Positions 1 through 12,700 of a stretch of DNA of 64,000 nucleotides are shown in pieces (positions within the stretch are counted from its first letter, which is position 1; every line of letters begins with the position of its first letter). This DNA comes from Volutella citrinella (lineage: Eukaryota; Ascomycota; Sordariomycetes; Hypocreales; Nectriaceae), in NCBI GenBank assembly GCA_034401135.1, contig JAWZSP010000006.1, positions 1,426,001-1,490,000 on the forward strand, written 5' to 3'. Made by a program: the position numbers and the translations under genes. The notes under the pieces are model-generated. The model saw only the letters and a list, made by a program, of their open reading frames with translations. It ran no database searches and was not told the DNA's origin.

Positions 1-1983
1 CACCTGACACCATGGGATGGCGAGAATCACAAGAGGAGCGGACGGGGGCTTTGAGAAATCTCAGGGTCCTGAAGAGGAGGCGTCTCACTCAGTAATAGCG
101 TCGCAAACCCTCTCCAGGTCCATAGCGACGGCACAGCCCGAACCCACGCTGTCGATGACTCAATATCTTGGGCCTCGCTCTGTCTGCCACGCTTCTTACG
201 CCCGGAAACGGCATCGTCGGTGCCCATCTCGAGCATCCAGTCTAGACTTCGGCCCCAGACAGCGGGTTCACACGACCCGTCCCCGTGATCGTCCCCGAGT
301 CGTCTCGCGTCGTCCCGTCCACGGCCGCCCCGAGAGCCTCTTTCTCCAAGGGCGCCAAACTTCAGGCTTCCCGCGACGGTTCCACGGATGGAGCTGACTT
401 GGCACTGTTGGTGGGCGGGAACGTCATCCACATTCCAGTCGGATCAGCAGAGCGTTTGTGGCCGATTCGCCCCGACATGACGGTTCGCAAACCTGGAAGC
501 AGTCGAAAGTCAATGTTGAGAATGAGGCTCAAGGGCACGAGGCTAATACGTGCTTGTAAGCACCAAGCACTCGAAATTCGCTGGATAGACTTTGCACGCC
601 CCTGCGTTGGCTCCCGCCTTGGTCCCTCCCGTGCCAGTGGGAGAGTTCCATCAAGGGGCGAGGTGTGGCACAACGAGGGGTACAATGCTTTGCAAGCTTT
701 CCCGGCTCTGACTTCCTAACTGTAGTGCACCAGATGAACTTTAGTGGTGGATGGAAAGGGGTGTGAGGGGCTCGCTCCCATGGCCGAGTAATCTGTCAGT
801 TCAAGGATACAGAAACAGCGCGCTCGAACTGTCAAACATCAGACCGAGATGATTTTGATTGGGGGGGTATTGGAGACTCAATCAAAAAGGGAGAGGAAGT
901 AGGGATGGTTGGTGGCTTGCGTTGGAATTGTAGACAATGTGGCCGCGGGGAAAACACCAAGACCCTTGAAGTGACGATGCAGAAGCCAGACACCAGCTCC
1001 TGCACAGAAGGGATGCACAGGTGTGGTCCTGTCTCCGTACGCTCAGGAGAATGTCGCCTCTTGTTCATTCCCTGGAGCTCCCTTGGGGGACTAAAGCACA
1101 CACGTATCTACCTCCATACCGGCGCACATTCCAGTACCGGGGGTTCGGAACAATCAGAAACTGGATGATCTCGTGCCTGGCAATATTCTGACGAACGCGG
1201 TATCCAAGGGGTGATTCCCTTGGACATGTCTCAGATACTTGGGTCCGCCTCCCGTGATGGCCCGGTCCCGAACCAGCCCACGTCGCTTTTCTTCTTGATT
1301 GGAGAGGCATGCGGGAGAGGTCCGCCGCCCTCGCCATTGCGTCGCCCAGTCGCCACCAGGAGTACGCTTCCAAGTACATCCGTTAGCCATCCTCCCGCGT
1401 CAGCACGAGAAGAGAAACACATAACATCGGCCTCAGGGGTAGCCTGGATCATCAGCCGGCTCTCCGCCATGGGGGGAGGGTCGTCAATACCATCGACCAG
1501 AGCAAAACCCTGACTCCTCTGTCGCGACTGCGTGGGCGTGTAAGGCAAGGCGTGGCATGCGTCGTCTTCTGCTAAATTCTTCGGTGCTCGCTGACAAGAA
1601 TAATCAAACCCGTCCAACCTGGGCAGTGAGCTTCCACGGACCTCGCTCCTCCTGGCACAGTGTCATGGCCATCTTTAGGCCCGAGGAGGCAAATTATTCC
1701 CACACCCTCGCCCCTTGCTTCATCTCTTTCCACGACCGGACCCCTATTGCTTTCGGGAGCCAAGACTGCCACGCTGCTGCCTTGCTCGCTCGCAAAAGCA
1801 AGATTTGCTGGATTTGTCAGTCATCCGTAGTGCTGCGATACCGCGATGCGAGTAGGGTTAGTATCAATTCCAAGGACACCCCCCTCCCCTTTCGCACGAG
1901 GAACATCGAAGGCTGCTTGCTTCTCTGGTGGTGGACCTGCTGCGCTTGAACGGGTACAGTAGCAATAAATCTTTCACGCACGC

Positions 1984-2000
1984 AAACACACACACACACC
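1984..2000. repeat. (CA)n microsatellite
   Basis: Short run of alternating A and C in non-coding DNA. No function implied. Confidence 0.8.
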
Positions 2001-4729
2001 CTCGCAGGGACGGCACCCAAGAAACACAATGCGAGAGAGAAATGCAGCCTCACAAAGCCGAACCACCTACCAACCCAAGAGGGCAGGTTACCCTCCCTCC
2101 ACCCCTCCACCCCGGGACTCCATCTGTTGGTTTGCTTCCGACTCTGGTGTTGGGATCCTCGTGTTACTGCCGGAGGTGATGAAAAACGATGATGAACAAT
2201 GATACATGCGAGGCTAGCCACTATTAGGGCCTGGGCACAAACCCGACGTAGAGCGACAATGCCGTAATTAGACCAGCAACAGCCATATGTGCCCGAGCAG
2301 CCTCGCGCAGGCTCACCTGCGGGCGACACGGCAGGAGAAGGTGTGCCTTCGGGTCGAATGGGATGCACCCATCAGGGCAAAATCAGTCGAAGATGGTTGT
2401 GTTGATTCCACGGTACTGCAATGGCCCGAACCTACCGCAAGGTGGCTGTCAGTCCAAGGCTCTGATGGCAACCAACAGCTCTGGCCTTCCTTCCTTCCTT
2501 GGCCCTCCCTTCCTGAGTTCCTTCGCTGCACATCTCGTGTCTCCTTCCCTCCCATGGTACTGTAGCATGGACCCGCTGCCCGCTCTTGCTCTGGCGTGGC
2601 AGAGAGGAGGAGGGAGGCGACTTCCATCTCTGCAGCCCATCTCTGCAGCCGAGGCAGGGCAAGGCTGGCACAACCTGGAGAGGAAGGTGAGGTTGCAGCC
2701 AGGCACTGTGCCATCATGTACCCCGTCATGAGAACCAACGACTGGTCTCCATGATCCAGAACTGCGCCTAATCTTACCCCTCTTTGCGTCTGCCATACTG
2801 CCCAGTGCTTGCTGCACTGACCGCGAGTGTTCTCGCATCCGTCTTGTCACCTTCTCCCCTCCTCTCGCGTTCTGTTTGGCCCGTCCTGGCCATCATCATC
2901 CACTTGCTTGGCTCCCCTCCCTCCCCTCCTCAACTCCAGCAGCAAGGGCTCCTCCGTGCTCCGCTTCGCTACCCAATGTTCCACACCCCTCCATACTGGG
3001 CCTAAATGGAAACCTTACCGCCTCCCACCCACCCGCTCTTCTTAGCGATGACGAGAGACGCCCCCTCTCTTGACGGCCTCATCCCTCACCCTCCTCGCGC
3101 GCTTGAGCCCGCCCGGCCACCGGCACCACGACCGTCGCTGCCGCCGCCGTCGCGCCTCCGAGTCACGCGGCCTGCCGTCGAAATTCGTCGCGGGCTCCGT
3201 TAGGCTTGCCCTCCTCCCACGCCTTCTTTCCTCCTTCTGGCTCCGCCCGCACCGACTCCCCAAGAATGACCACCATGGCGGTGGGACTCCGGATCCATTA
3301 CACGCACTCAACACGATCCAAGGGGTGTGGGACGTGCCAGTGGCTTTCGGACACCCGGAGCTGAGGGGCTGAACCCTTCACCGAATACGTAGCAGTCTCA
3401 ATGGCAGCAGACTGATGGCTTCCAAGCGCCACGCCAGGTTCATTCATTGACAATCTAGGGAGCCGTTAGTGAGTGCCCCTGCCCTGCCCTAAAAGTAGGA
3501 GTGGCACCACCCCCAGGGCTGGCGTATCCAACCTTTGATTGCTGGATTCTCCAGTTTCTGGAGTTTGCCTCTCGCCTGGTGTAAGTTATGCTTTTCGCTC
3601 AGCCTCACGACTTTGCCTAAGGCTGAATATAGCTGGTGGCATAATCCCACTGCAGAGATTGACCGCAATGGCCATACTTGACGTTGTAGCCAGCCCAGCC
3701 GCCCTGGCTCTCCAAGTCAGTTCAGTTCTATCAACACTGCACACTGCCGCTTGGATATGAGAAGGGGGTCCGCGAGCAAGGGGGGTTGTAATAAGACGAG
3801 TCAGAGGCGGAGATAGGAGGATGGGCACGGTACTTGCGAGCGCGCACAGAGCTGCTGCCGTTCCGGCCCGTACGTCACAAGCCCATCCATGCCATGCTAT
3901 TGCAAATATCGCCATGGACATGGTGCTCTTGGTGGGAACGGCGATGGCTCACAGGCCTGCTGATTTGGCAATTTGCGGCCAGCGCGCCGCGCAGTCTGTA
4001 GTCTGCCATGGGATGGGGTACTTGTGCGCCAACGGACACCTTCATCACCAATATCCATGGCGCTCGCGCGAGACGAGCTGCTGGACCGTCCCGCGAGCTA
4101 GCCGTTACGCCGCACCAGCTTATGAGCTGTATTCGCTCGCCAGCGTCTTCGAGCCCGTGTCCTGGGTCCCGCGAGTTCCCCTCGTCTCAGCCAGCCATGT
4201 CTCTGTCCTGCCCTCTCCATCCAATGGGTCATCCGAGTCCTCCACCAGGCCGCTGTTCCACACCCACAATGCCCGAGAACGTCGAATCTGGAAATCGACA
4301 ATACCCCGGCTGGTCCCCGCCGAGCAGGGACCAGCCCCCAAGCCGATTGCCCACCGGCGCAACCTGATTTGGCTCGTCCGTTCTTCCTACTGCCTAAGTG
4401 TCCTGCACCAGATGCTGTTGCTGCTCGCCGCACCTTGGCCCGTTGTCCTGTGGATTTCCCCCTAGCCCATCCAATAATTAATTACCATCTTACGTTACGG
4501 CTGCCCAATGTCTGCCATGGAACGGCGCCTGGGTGCTGGGCATTTAGCTTATTAGCTACAATGAGCCAAGCGTCACTGGGATCGTCCTGGTGCTGCTGGG
4601 CCCTGGTCATCCACTTCAAGACTCCCAGCCGCTGCGCTCCGTAAACGGGCGCAGGCTCGGCAGATAGTCGCACGTGTTTGATGGTCTCATCATGGACAAG
4701 GCATTCGTATACCGTCCCCGCACCCCCGC

Positions 4730-4761
4730 GCGCGTGTGTGTATGTGATTGTGTGTGTGTGG
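4730..4761. repeat. Imperfect (GT)n microsatellite
   Basis: Purine-pyrimidine alternating tract of GC/GT/AT steps, interrupted once near 4748. It lies in non-coding DNA. Confidence 0.75.
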
Positions 4762-5099
4762 CAATTCGCTCCATTGTATTCACGCGCAGTGGCGATTCTA
4801 TCTCGAGGAACTAGCCGAGGACAACATGTTGACGACCGCTGAAGACGGACCGTCTGCCGTTCGCTCAGCGTCACCCACCCCAAGCTCAGATGACGGACAG
4901 AACCTGGGTCACCAGAGAGGGGGGGCTGCCAAAGATGGGGGAAAAAAGTCCAAGACAAAAAAAAAACAGCATCCCCTATCCCGACCTGAGCATTCCCGTG
5001 TAACCCGCCCTTTCCCACAACTCAAAAAAACCGAGAATGCTGTCCTTTGGGGGTTTTGGCTTTTGCCTCCGCCGTCGCTTGCGCGAGTCTCGTAGTGTC

Positions 5100-5746
5100 A
5101 CACAGATATAGGAAATGGAAAATTGAAAAGGGACAACCTAAAACTTCAACGTAACAATCATCCTTAAGTCTGTTGAACTGACGGCAAAAAGAAAGTCGAG
5201 ACAGCCATTCGTAACGTAAGCAAAGCACACTCTTCACACCTAAACAAGACTCTGAAATGAAATACTGTACGCGTGTCAAAAGAAAAATAAAAGCAACTTG
5301 CGAGAACCTTCTGGTGCCGTGAGGCTTTCCGTCTTTCCGTGAAAAAGCAAAAGTGACCGACCGATTAAAAAAGAGGTGCAGGGCCACGAGGCCGCTGCTT
5401 TTGGGCGAAGGAGAGGGCAATTATTGTAAAAACCCTTGCTCAGGTGAAAAAAATCAAAGCCAAGACAACAGCAGAGAGGGCCGTGATTCCCAAAAGCGGG
5501 GTTTGTCGCCAAACTGCATCGTCTCTTTGAAGCCCTTGCTCTGCTATCCTGTATCGCCGAACCACAAATTTCCTCCCGTTGACTCCGGTCGCTTCCGTTG
5601 AACAATCGTGTTGAGATGGGGAATATAAACACATTAACCGAGTTTGAAACGTCGTCATGTCGTTTGGTGACGAGCCAGCAGCAGTCATGATCCTGGCCCG
5701 TCATGTTAGCCTGTCCGGCAGGCCATCTGTTCCTCTCGTGCTCGAT
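5100..5746 (-). other. AT-richer 3' flank of the Zn2Cys6 gene
   Basis: This stretch is clearly richer in A/T than the DNA on either side and lies directly downstream of the minus-strand stop codon at 5747. That composition and position fit a 3' untranslated region and polyadenylation zone. No open frame here looks like a protein. The exact transcript end cannot be set from sequence alone. Confidence 0.5.
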
Positions 5747-7218
5747 TTAACGGCTGGCATCTCTCCGACCACCATTTTGGCCAGGGATAGGTCGGTTCAG
5801 GCGATCGATCATTGTCTTATCAATGTCATTCTTCTCCACCAGGTTGCTGAGACTCATAACCGACGAGTTTCCTTGTCCCGAGGCCTGTCCGCTGCGAGCG
5901 GGAGTAGAAGCGCCGCTGGAACCATTCTGAACCGTGGGGGATCGTCCTCCAGCTGGCGCCGCTGGGGCGGCTGGGGCATTGCCAGCTGTTGGAGGCAACG
6001 CGCTACCAGGAGGATTCCGAGGGCTGTGCCTCGCGCCTCCGTAGGGAGGGTAGCCAAGTCCACCGGGGCTGCTGTGGTTGGAGAATTCAGCGGGTGATCG
6101 TCTTCGAGGATCGTCTTCGGCGGCACTTCGTGGTGGTGGCAGTCTGTATCCCTCCTCCTGCTCCTCTGATGTCCTTCGTCGCCGGCGTCCTGCCACTTGG
6201 CTCCCGTCATCGGCTCTCGGTTCTCCATATGAAGAGTAAGACTCGGTAGGCGATTGAACGGGCGGATAATAGCCACCTGGTGGTGGCGGCCCAGTCGGGT
6301 GCGGGTAAGGACCGCCTTGAGGGGGGGGTGCTGGTACTGCGCTAGGGGCCAGAGGTTGGCCGTAGGCACCAAAAAGTTGGGTTCCGGGAGGAACACCACC
6401 CGGTACCGCGGAAACTGGGACGAAAGCTGTGGTGCTAGACGATGACACAGGTTGAAAGATGCATTCCTGGTTCATGCGCGCGCAGTTCTGGCATTTGCCA
6501 CCAGGAGCGCTCTGGTATCCGCTGCATCGGATCTATTTTTGAGGTCAGCATGGTGCAAACGAACGTGTTAGCAGCTACACCCCACTAGGCATACCTTGCG
6601 CTTTCGACAGTATCTGCAGGCAATTGAAGTGCGCTGGCGAGGAGCAGCTTGGGTCAGCTGCGGCGCGGCGCCTGGACCTCCAGGAGGGTACTCGTAGACT
6701 CCGCTGGCTAGTTGAGCGCGATAGTCGCGATAGCCGTTTTGAGGGGGGCCCTGAGGCGGTTGTCCACGGTAGGCGTAGTACGGGTCTGAGGCGAAGTGGT
6801 CCTGGGAATAGCCCTGGGGGCGGCGGTCATCGTAGTAGGGGCCGCGCTGTTCGGGAGGAGGGTATGCCGAGGATCTTGGGTCAGACTGCGGCTGGAGGGG
6901 CGGAAGGTAAGGTGGCTGTTGCCCGGGGGGAGGAGGCTGCTGTCCAGGGGGGGGGTAGCCATTGACGGCGTTTGGCGACGCATATCGAGGATCAGGATAG
7001 CCTCTGCCGGGGGCAGAGGGCGGCGGCGGCGGCCCATATCCGCGAGAGTCGTGGATGGATGGAAGGGTGACAGAGGCAGCCATGCTGCCTGGTGGTCCTT
7101 CAGGTGGTCTCTGAGGGTTTTCGGAGGAAGGCGGAGGATAGTGCGGCGGTTGTCGAGGCTGGCCTTCTTCAGGGCGACTCGGTGGCGGATAATCCTTGCG
7201 ATAACCTTCGTCGGCCAT
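5747..7218 (-). CDS. Zn2Cys6 (C6) fungal transcription factor with proline-rich flanks
   Basis: Predicted 469-aa DNA-binding regulator in two exons: 6595-7218 and 5747-6532, joined across a 62-nt intron with a GTATGC donor and an AATAG acceptor. The zinc cluster reads C201-x2-C204-x6-C211-x10-C222-x2-C225-x6-C232, which matches the binuclear cluster of the fungal C6 family; the intron falls between the second and third cysteines. The cluster is central rather than N-terminal. Residues before it are rich in Pro, Gly, Tyr and Gln, and the part after it is rich in Pro, Ser and Gly; no fungal-specific TF (MHR) domain is evident. The start at 7218 (MADEGYRKDY) was preferred over an in-frame Met at 7395 because the upstream residues look like leader translation. 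It stands alone in long non-coding DNA. Target genes are unknown; I cannot assign an ortholog name. Confidence 0.88.
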
Positions 7219-9320
7219 ACTACGTCGATGCAGTTGAGGCCGCTGATGGGCTGGTGCAGATGAGCGGGTTGGATCCGTCGGATCGCTTTGACAAGTGCTG
7301 GATGATGAGGCGGCAACGGGGTGTCTGCATTGGGTGGGGGTTAGGTGCCGCAGGCAGGGTGGTAAAGGGTGGTGGGTGGTGGTGATGATGGGCAACGCGG
7401 ACGCAGTCGAGGGATACGGCGTAGATGGATATTAAGTCGTCAGTCGGGGTGGCCGAGATCGCGAGTCAAGAATGAATGTCTCGGCGGGAGATGACAGCGG
7501 ATTCCTGATGTTGGAGGGCCGAGTCCCTGCGGTGCGGTTCAGGAAACGGCGAAAGGTGAGTGTTTCTGGCGCGGGCGGGTGCGACGGGACAAGCCGAATA
7601 TATAGCGAGGGATGGAGGAGGGTCCGATCTGATCCAGGGCGGGAGGAGCCAGGAACCACCAACGGGAAGATGGGTTGGGGATGGTGGATTTCCTGGGGGG
7701 GCGTTGAGCGAGAGGGGAGGGGGGTGTGCGTGCACGTGCGTTGATGGGCAAGGTAAAGCCGTCAAGTCTATGCGAGAAGAAGGACAGAAATGATTACTCT
7801 CCCAAGCGGTGCGCGGAGTGTTTTGTGGCAAGAGGGAAAGAAAAGAGAGGCGCTGATGGTTCGAGGCCAGAGAGGTCTGTCGGCTGGGGGTGGCCTCGAT
7901 GGAGGCGGGGGCAAGGACGAGACAAGGGGGGGGTGGGGAGGTGTGTGCGGTAATCGTAGTGGAAGTGGTGGTGGTTGCAGGTAGCAGCCAGTGTGCAGTG
8001 TGCAGCGGAGGCGGTCCTGCGAGCGTCCAAGGGAGATGGAGAAGGACGAGCTTAGGTTGGAGGTACAGCGGGGACAGAGGCGGGAATGTAATGGGACGGA
8101 TGGCCCGGTGTCGTGCCGTTCCCAGGGAGCCGGCCCAGCTAGCCAAATGGTACTTGGCTAGTCGCAGATGGCTGCCAGAGGACAAAGAAAAAAAAAGAAG
8201 GAAAATGCTAAGGTGTCGATGGCCTGAGGGAGGGGGGGGGGGTGTGCTGGAAGGGCTAGACCCGGGGCGTCTGGCGTAAAGTCAAGTCGTCGGTTCAATC
8301 CAGTGGCTGTCCAGTGGCAGCAAGACGGGACGGGAGAGAAGGACACCGCGCGACAAGGAATCCGCTGGATCAGAATGACGGTCCAGCTGACAGATAGAGT
8401 CGTCGATGGCGCTGGGCAATGGCACTGGGGCGGCCCTTGCGGAAATGGACCTGACGATGGCCGAAGGACGGCGTGAGACGACGTTACCGTTACAGTTCAG
8501 GTCAAGGCTGTGTCGAGGCCAACGTTTTGCGCTTGATTTGGGCGCCAAAAAGAGGGCCGGCTGTGCGTCGAAGGGCTCACGGCCAGATCTCTTGTGGCTC
8601 GCCCAACAAAGGCGCCGTCGGGATGCCCTGGTGAGGAAGGGCGAGACGGGAAGGGGGCGAAGACAGAGGAGTTAAGAGGAATGCCCTACTGAGAAAGCGC
8701 GTGTTAGATCTGATTTGAACTGCGAGCAAAGTGCGCCTTGGCCAAACAACATGGCAAGTTCAGCTTTCGACAGCAACGCGATGCTGCCCTCTCTTTCCGC
8801 CAGTCCGTCCGTCCGTCCGCCCAGATAGCCATCCATGTTCCTGCTATTTGGATTCCAGTGAGCCGTGAAACTAGGATGACGGCTAATCTGAAGGCCAGGG
8901 CAGCAGCAGTGTCCGTCGGCTGTTGGTTGCTGTACATTGCAGTCGTGCGCATTCTGACGACACACAACGTAATGTAAGGTATCCAGTCAGCCAACGCTGT
9001 GCAGCCACGCCGAAACCAACCTCGACCGCGACAAGCCAGGGCAAGCCAGACGAGTGCCCGGTAAAGAGTGATGATGGAAGGCAGGTGGGCAGAAGAGACA
9101 TGGCTCATGGACTGGCTGGGCTAGAGAGACAGAGCGAGAGGCGGGGGGAGCAGACGCAATGTGAAGCAGGCGGCCATGTTTAGCTACGCCTAGGAGGCTC
9201 GTCTAGTTGAGGTTCTGCGGCTGAGATGCCGTCTCGCGCCCGCCGCCCAGCTGGGAACCCACTGCGTCCAGCCGCGGTGGACGAAGGCTCAAATCGAGGT
9301 GCTCACGGACATGGTGAGTG
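7219..9320 (-). promoter_or_regulatory. Probable promoter and 5' leader region of the Zn2Cys6 gene
   Basis: No supported gene. Read on the minus strand this region carries polypyrimidine tracts (about 8182-8202 and an 11-base G/C run at 8232-8242), a common feature of fungal promoters and leaders. Extent and transcription start are inferred from position only. Confidence 0.4.
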
Positions 9321-9442
9321 AACATACCTTTTTTCTACGTGCGATGAAACTTGCGGGTGGTAGGAGTGAGACGACCTTCCGGGGCGAGGAGGGGAATGAG
9401 GAGCAATGCCGGGGAAGGAATGGGCGTGAGGGAAAGAAGGAA

Positions 9443-9469
9443 GGATGGATGGATGGATGGATGGATGGG
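9443..9469. repeat. (GGAT)n tetranucleotide repeat
   Basis: About six to seven perfect GGAT/GATG units in a row within non-coding DNA upstream of the Zn2Cys6 gene. Confidence 0.85.
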
Positions 9470-9644
9470 AGGAGAGATTGACAGAGTGGGAGGGAAGGTG
9501 GGAGAGAAGTACGAAGCGGCGGTGCGTATGTGGTGAGGAGCCAGAGTCAGAGAAACGAGGAAAGAGTTGCACAGTTGCGGCGACGACAGCATACAGCGGC
9601 AATGGTACGGCGGTCAGGGAGTGCCAGCAGAGACGAGAGGAGGG

Positions 9645-9775
9645 GGTGTGGGCGTGGGAGTGGGAGTGGGAGTGGCCGTGGCCGTGGGAGGGGCGCGGTG
9701 TACCAAGTACAGAGTGCATGTCAGTGCGAGAAGTAACTGTGACTGTGACCGTGACCACGGCCGTGGCCGCGACTG
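9645..9775. repeat. G-rich GTGGGA/GTGGCC array followed by GTGACY array
   Basis: Two adjacent six-base arrays: GTGGGA-type then GTGGCC-type units at about 9645-9692, and GTGACT/GTGACC units at about 9733-9760 that run into a CCACGGCCGTGG palindrome. The first array has several runs of three G in close spacing, so G-quadruplex formation is possible. Confidence 0.7.
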
Positions 9776-12700
9776 GGACGGACCGCTACTGTACGAATCC
9801 AAAGAAAGCTGTTGTGTGCCGTGCGTCCACACAGCCGTGCAGCATCGATGCAGCACGGTGGGTGCTGTCCTGTATCAAATTTAGGCACTCGAAGGCTCGA
9901 GTAGGCTTCCACGGCTGCGCAGTGCCACAAGTGCTAGGATGTGCCGAGAGAGTGGGCTTGGTGGGCAAGGCAAGCCAACCTATGTAGGCAGGCGCTGAGC
10001 TAGACTGAGCCGGGCTGGGCGCTCCGTCCCAGCGGGATGGGAGAGGATGTCAAGGTCGGGTCAGGTCAGGCCGGGGTGGGGCTTGGGCTGGGTTGCAGCG
10101 CCGGGAGCAGTGGAGGCCAGGGCAAGCCTAGGACAGCCGCCAGGGAGGGCCGGCCCCAAAGACCATACAGGAATCGTCGAAGCCCAGGGTACACCCGAGG
10201 CGGGCGCTGGCGTCAGGCTGTTGGTCGCCCGCGTCCACTTCCCAATTCGCGGGTGGCAGAAGTGTGGCAGAACGAAAGGGAAAGGGAAGGGTGCGTGTCC
10301 ATCCTCTGAGCATGAGTACCCCCCCTTCCCTCTCACCACAACCAGGTGCTGGCAAGCCAGCTGGCAGGATTCCTGGATTCTAGCCAGCCAGGGTGGCACC
10401 CACCTGGGTGGGCGTCCACGACAGCGGCAGGCGGCAGGCGGCACTGTGGCGGGCGTACACGATTCTGTCGGTACCGACAGTCTGACACCACAACACCTCA
10501 AGCCAGGCTCTGGGACAGGGGGTTGTGCACCTTGCCGACGCTACAGCCAGCCGGAGCAAGACAAGCAACAACTGATGGTTCGAATTCTTCCTGCGACCAT
10601 GAATGTGATGATACACAGCATGTGGCTGCGTCCCATTATTGTCCACCCTCTCCTCTGCTGTAGGCTATTTCATGGTGCTAAATAATGTGCTGCCACCAAC
10701 CACTTCCCCTTCATGAGAAGAAGTACCTGTGTCTGTGTCCGCACCCATGGTATGTGAGACGCCGAGGGGTGGTAGGCGATGACGCAAGGAGAAGACCACT
10801 AGTAAGACTGAGCAACTGATGAGCCAGCCGCAGTTCCATCAGCATTCGAAGCAGCAGGAAGTGGTAAAAGCTAGCGTCTGGGCGGGCCGGACGAGGACGC
10901 CGACACACCAGGATTGAATTTGCAATAACTATGAGAAAGAGAAGAGGGGGATGGTCAGGGCTGGTCAAGCCATGCCCAGCACCCAGCTCACGGGATGGTG
11001 CAGAGCCCCAGTCCAGCTTGACATGTATTGACATGGAAGCTAAAAAGGTGGCGATACCTGCTCCATAAATCGCTAGAAGCCGCTGCACCCCTTCCATCCG
11101 TGCCTCAGTGCGGTGGCGGGGCGCGCAAGCACGAGAGGAAGGCTAAGACAGACGGCTAGCTTGCTCTCTGGCGGGGTTCAGTCGTGCAGGCACAGTCCAG
11201 CGCGTTCGCTTGGATGGATGAGAGAGTCCTGGCGGCTGCTTGGCTATCCACATCGCAGGACGCAGGCTGGGATGGAGAGACATGAAGCTAATCCCACAAT
11301 CCTGAGAAGTCTGACGAAGGAGCTGACGATGGTGACAGCGCCCAGACCTAAACTGCTGCCAGTAAGGGCATCGTTTGCTCTGCCTCGGCTGCGGCGAGGC
11401 CTTGCGGCCGTCTGTAAGCTTAAGGCACTGTAAGTTGCGTTAGCTGCGTGACAGGCAGATTAAGGTCAAGAAGGGTGAGTACGCCTACCCTAGGTTATCG
11501 GAGCTATTTGAGACCATCGCCAACAGTGTCGCGGGCTCAATCGGGGAGTATAATAAGCAACAATTAGATGTAATTAAGTACTGCCGTTGAGGGTCAGATC
11601 CCGGGCCGGTGAAGCCTTTCTATTGCCCTGGTCCGGGCTGGGTGCGACCACCGGGCGCTTCTGGAGCTAGCCCTGTCATTTTGCGGATGACGGATGCCTC
11701 GTTGGGGTTTGCTGCAGTTGCACCCGGCAGCCTTGTCGGTCACTCGTGACCAGGGACGAACGCCCTTCGTCCAAAGGGACGGGATGCCGTGTGCGACGAA
11801 CAGGGCGAGGCCAAGGGAGAGAACGAGACTGTGGAGTCGTGCCAATCACCACCCAGATGGCTGCTGCTGGGTCGCTGCTCTGGTGGAGGCTTTGGAGTGG
11901 GCGGGGGAGGGATCAGGGGACGACGGGCAGGTTGGCGTTGAGACCTGGCCGGTCTTGCGACCTGGCCGCGCACTATATTGCGTCGTCTGGGGTCCCGCGC
12001 TTGTTCCCGACGGCGGGTTGCAGGGCGGCCGCAGGATGCACCGCAAGTGTGTGTGTCTGTGTGCCTCCACTGTGGGAAGCTTGAAGCCTGCCCGAAGGCG
12101 TGGAAGTGGGTACAACACTGTATAGGGGTGGTTGTAGATGGCTGTGCGCGCTGTGTGGCCCCAGGGGTTTCCGCGGTGGCTCAGGCGTGCATCTATCGAG
12201 GGGGTTGCTTGGTTCGTTGCGTTTGCTGTGGTTGGGAGTAAGCTCAGAGCTCTGTTCGCTTGATCCAGAGCTGCACATCAGCGTAGTTTAGACTGGAAGC
12301 AACCCACCGTGCTGTTGGCTGTGGCTGCCCTGTTCCAACGGCGTCGGACTTGTCGCGGAGCAGGCGCAAGGGTAGCCTAGCTTAAGGTATGCGTAGGGCA
12401 GGGGCTTAATCGCTGCAGGTGTTCGTGGTCACTGTCTCCAAACTGGATCCCGCTTTCCTCTCCCACAGGCATCATGTCAGTCACATCGGGCCCGGCCAAA
12501 CCTTAGGGTCGCAGCAGACAAGCGCCAGATGCTCGTAACTTTTGCTATGCCTCGATACGATGCATTGGACATGCTGCTCCAAGCCACCTCACCCATTCCT
12601 CACTCAACGAGTCCCAATCAAAGCTGTAAGGGGCCTCTGGTGCAAGGGGGGCTCCGTGGCCCAGCGGGCATCCGGCATTCCTGGAATGTCTCTTTCGTCC

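Larger units (their letters stand above)
1..5100. other. Non-coding stretch at left edge
   Basis: I see no convincing gene here. Open frames up to about 200 codons exist on both strands but are low-complexity GC-rich frames without family motifs, without plausible introns and overlapping one another. Visible structure is limited to a CA-repeat near 1984-2000 and a GT-repeat near 4730-4761. The right part could belong to the 3' flank of the Zn2Cys6 regulator that ends at 5747. Confidence 0.5.

Noticed and set aside
7219..7395. Longer N-terminus for the Zn2Cys6 protein from a Met at 7395
   Set aside because: The extra residues are Pro/His/Thr/Ser-rich leader-like translation; MADEGYRKDY at 7218 is the more natural start.
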